From contig NC_059471.1 in NCBI RefSeq assembly GCF_018139145.2, positions 85,458,520-85,522,519 on the forward strand: a stretch of 64,000 nt of DNA, in the 5' to 3' direction. The notes under the pieces are model-generated. The model made no database searches. It saw only the letters and a program-made list of their open reading frames with translations, and had not been told where the DNA came from. Below, in pieces: positions 61,301 to 64,000 of the stretch (the stretch's first letter is position 1; each line of letters opens with the position of its first letter). This DNA is from Gymnogyps californianus (lineage: Eukaryota > Chordata > Aves > Accipitriformes > Cathartidae). Made by a program: the position numbers and the translations under genes.

Positions 61301-64000
61301 GTAAGATGGTGACGAAACCAGACTTACAGTAAGGTCACAGCTTTGGGAAAGGCAAAACCTTTATTTTTTCATAAGTGATTACTGCCCTGTAGCAGCACCA
61401 TCCAGGCCTTGCTGCAAGATGCCAAGAAACATTAATACCAAATAAAAAAAGCTTAACATGTGAGAGAATGTGGCAAATCAGATTTTAGCCTGAAGCACTG
61501 AGGAGTTTTTCATGTACAATTCTGAAGACAGCATAAATCTGCTTACTCTATGTGCCTGATTTAACTACTGTGACCTGCTCACAAAAAGAAGCTGGCTGCA
61601 CTGACAGAAAAATGAAACCTCCAGCAGTATGAAATTGTACCATTTCAGCATTTGTTTTTTTCTGTAATGAAACTTAAGAATTACCATGCTTATCTGATTT
61701 TTTTTGGCTACTTTAAACAATGCAGAGTCTTTTCACAGGTCTAACTGTAGCTCTGTCTAAAGTTTCAACACTTCTTTTGTTTCATCTGCAAACATATAGA
61801 GTAGTACTTAAGTTTATATTGATGTTGCACATTTGTGTACAACTCAGCTGAAAATACAGCACAGTTATTTTGACGTAATTTCATTATCAATAACAGATAA
61901 GTGCATCTCCAGTAGCTAGCTTAGAAAAATCTGCACAAAGCAAGCATTGAGAACACATCTGAAAATTAGATAAAACTAAATTAAGAAATCATAAAACAGA
62001 CAAATAAGATACTTTTTAATCTCTGCTTGAGCCTGTACTACTCTTATTGCTGCAGACAGCTTTTGAAGGAGACCTTTAACATCACAGGCTGATTAGTGTA
62101 ATGAAAGAAGATTGCTCTTGCTGACAATAAATGCACTGAATTGGGAGAAAAAGCAATGAGGGGACACGCGATGGGGAAGGGGGGAGACAGGGAAGGAGGG
62201 AAGGAGGGAAGGAGGGAAGGAGGGAAGGAGGGAAGGAGGGAAGGAGGGAAGGAGGGAAGGAGGGAAGGAGGGAAGGAGGGAAGGAGGGAAGGAGGGAAGG
62301 AGGGAAGGAGGGAAGGAGGGAAGGAGGGAAGGAGGGAAGGAGGGAAGGAGGGGACTAAGGATAAAAGCTACAGTGTATCACTTTCTATTTAGATTACTAC
62401 ATCATCTTCCTTTGGTCACCCAAATTCTCTCCTGTACAGTGCAGAGAGCAGTTCCTCCTTCCTGAGTTCTTGCATCACCTTTATCCGTCAAAGATCTGGC
62501 TTCACAAGACTATGAGGATCAGGGATATATAGAAACTGATCCCCCTCCAGATGCTGTTCACATCTAAATGATAGACACTACTTTATACTGAAACAGATCT
62601 TTGCAAGTGAAACTACTTATTTCCCACATGGCTTGTCCCCAGTTGTTCTTTTGTTTTCTCTCTCTTATGGAAAAGGTTTTACTTCTATTATAAATAAAAA
62701 GGTGGGTTGCCTAAGTAACTGCCATTTACATGTAATGACTAAACAGTAAAATGAATTTATATAGAAACAGCAAACTGCTCTGACAATCTCCAGTCATCTG
62801 CCCTCTACTTCAATCATAAGTCTCAGATACAACTAGCTACAGTGCAATACAAGAATATTCTTAGGCATATTAAAAGCTTTCTATCATCCACTTGAGTAAA
62901 ATAAAAATTACAATCTATGGTGGTTAAATAGAAAATCATAATATGTTTGGCCTAGAAAAGAGTTAATAGAAAAACATCCAAAAGATATCAAACTTAAAAA
63001 GCCTTTTTAAAGCATATCAAAAGAAGAAGTTATATGGACCCTACAGATGATCAAATTTCAGAATGAGCAAACACAGAAGAGAATACTAAAGCAACAAGAC
63101 TCAATGGTTTTTTGCGTTCTTACTCACTCCAAGGAAGCTCATCACTTCAGTTCCCGTATCAGAACACCTCTTCATAGGGATTTGAAACAAGTTCCCTGAC
63201 ATGAAGTACTAGTAGTAGAGGTCAGGAAATGGAGACAAAGCAAGTAGTAGAGAGTTGGCAGGACATACAGCACTTAGGAGTTTTAAGGAAACGAAAAGAT
63301 GAAATGTTCAACTTACTGATGGTTCTGTGCAAGTTTGTCCTTAAAATTGCCTGAAGTTCAGAGACTTAAAAAAGTGGTTAATGCAATGCCAACACTCTAG
63401 CCAGCAAGGTACGGACAGGACACCTGACGTTTGTACTGGCCAAGTTGCTAAAAACTCTTGTACAGAACAGAGGTAGTGAACCCAAAGATAAATACGATGT
63501 GTTGGGGGAAAATCAATCATAGCTTTTGTAGAGAAAAGTCACATCTCATAAATCTACTATTATTTTTTTTTAAGGAGTCAATAAGCAAGCAGACAATGGA
63601 AAGTCAATTGATGTAGTCTGTGGATTTGCACTTGACAAGATCTCACACCGCAGTCTCTTAAAAAAATCCTTAGCTGGCAATGGATACGAGGGAAGATACT
63701 CATGATCCTTCTAAAGAATTTCTTAGAAAATACCAAACAGACATGTTTCCACAGTCAAGAGAGGACTCTAGAGAAATCCTGATGAGATCTCTGCTTGGGT
63801 TTGTGCCATTTGATTCATATATGATCTAGGAAAAGGGTAAAGCATGAGATGGCAACAACTGCTGAACAATTATTTGAGTCAGTAAAGATGTATAAAAATA
63901 TCTTGTAAAGCTGGGCAGTTGCTCAGCAGAGGAAGTAACAGATGAAATTCAATGTCAAGCAACTCAAAGTAATCCAGCTTCTGTGATCTATGACGGGCTA
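55390..64000 (-). other. SCML2: SCML2 upstream intron (open at window edge), no MBT exon found
   Basis: I looked on the minus strand for MBT-repeat coding sequence (for example the conserved MKLEA and WC..TG motifs) and found none, so the preceding exon should lie beyond 64,000. The stretch is mostly AT-rich. It contains one strong tandem repeat, listed separately, a G9 run at 57,971-57,979 and a C-rich patch near 60,698. A 121-codon plus frame (58,419-58,784) and a minus frame near 60,642-60,896 resemble nothing known to me. Confidence 0.55.
62191..62353. repeat. (AAGGAGGG)n octamer minisatellite, about 20 copies
   Basis: A near-perfect all-purine tandem repeat with an 8-base period, AAGGAGGG, running for about 160 bases without visible interruption. 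On the SCML2 sense strand it is all pyrimidine. Read as codons it gives a meaningless Gly/Lys/Glu/Arg repeat, so the 83-codon frame across it is not a gene. Confidence 0.95.

Noticed and set aside
62141..62392. 83-codon frame with a Gly/Lys/Glu/Arg octapeptide repeat
   Set aside because: It is simply the translation of the AAGGAGGG minisatellite.
1..64000. CRISPR arrays, bacterial operons, tRNA or rRNA genes, microRNA hairpins
   Set aside because: I found no regularly spaced repeats of CRISPR type, no tRNA-like cloverleaf boxes and no rRNA sequence. MicroRNA-like hairpins cannot be judged reliably without folding and expression data.

Overview
This is vertebrate nuclear DNA, most likely avian. 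Three insertions are chicken-repeat-1 (CR1) LINEs with CR1-type reverse transcriptase, and one ends in the CR1 8-bp tail (two ATTCTATG-like units). No mammalian-type SINEs were seen. Two single-copy genes, RAI2 and SCML2, are neighbours in amniotes (Xp22.13 in human). The CR1s alone would not exclude turtle or crocodilian, and the species cannot be named from the sequence.

Layout. (1) 1-13,531: DNA upstream of or within the 5' part of RAI2. It holds a 5'-truncated CR1 (copy A, about 5,090-6,264), a second CR1 tail fragment and a CpG-rich block near 12.2-12.6 kb; no coding exon was recognised. (2) 13,637-15,301 (+): the complete RAI2 coding sequence in one exon, 554 residues, with two ALDLS motifs of the type that binds the CtBP corepressor, followed by several polyadenylation signals. 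(3) 16.5-30 kb: intergenic DNA with a second CR1 (copy B, about 24,706-26,478), about 99% identical to copy A where they overlap. (4) 30,899-55,389 (-): the last eight coding exons of SCML2, a Polycomb-group Scm-like protein. They cover the basic linker after the MBT repeats, the SLED domain, a Ser-rich linker and the C-terminal SAM domain. All splice phases agree and give about 485 residues to the stop codon. The N-terminal MBT-repeat exons were not found and should lie beyond position 64,000. (5) The intron at 40,118-48,116 carries a 3.56-kb CR1 (copy C, plus strand, antisense to SCML2) with remnants of both CR1 ORFs.

Functionally the window holds two transcription/chromatin regulators pointing toward each other: RAI2 (CtBP partner) and SCML2 (Polycomb, PRC1-associated). 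Nothing suggests that they act as one unit. I found no bacterial-style operon, CRISPR array, RNA gene or clearly new system. The most interesting observations are the two CR1 copies that share several disabling mutations, loss of the second catalytic Asp in all three reverse transcriptase remnants, conserved spacing of the RAI2 CtBP motifs, and a tandem splice acceptor in SCML2.
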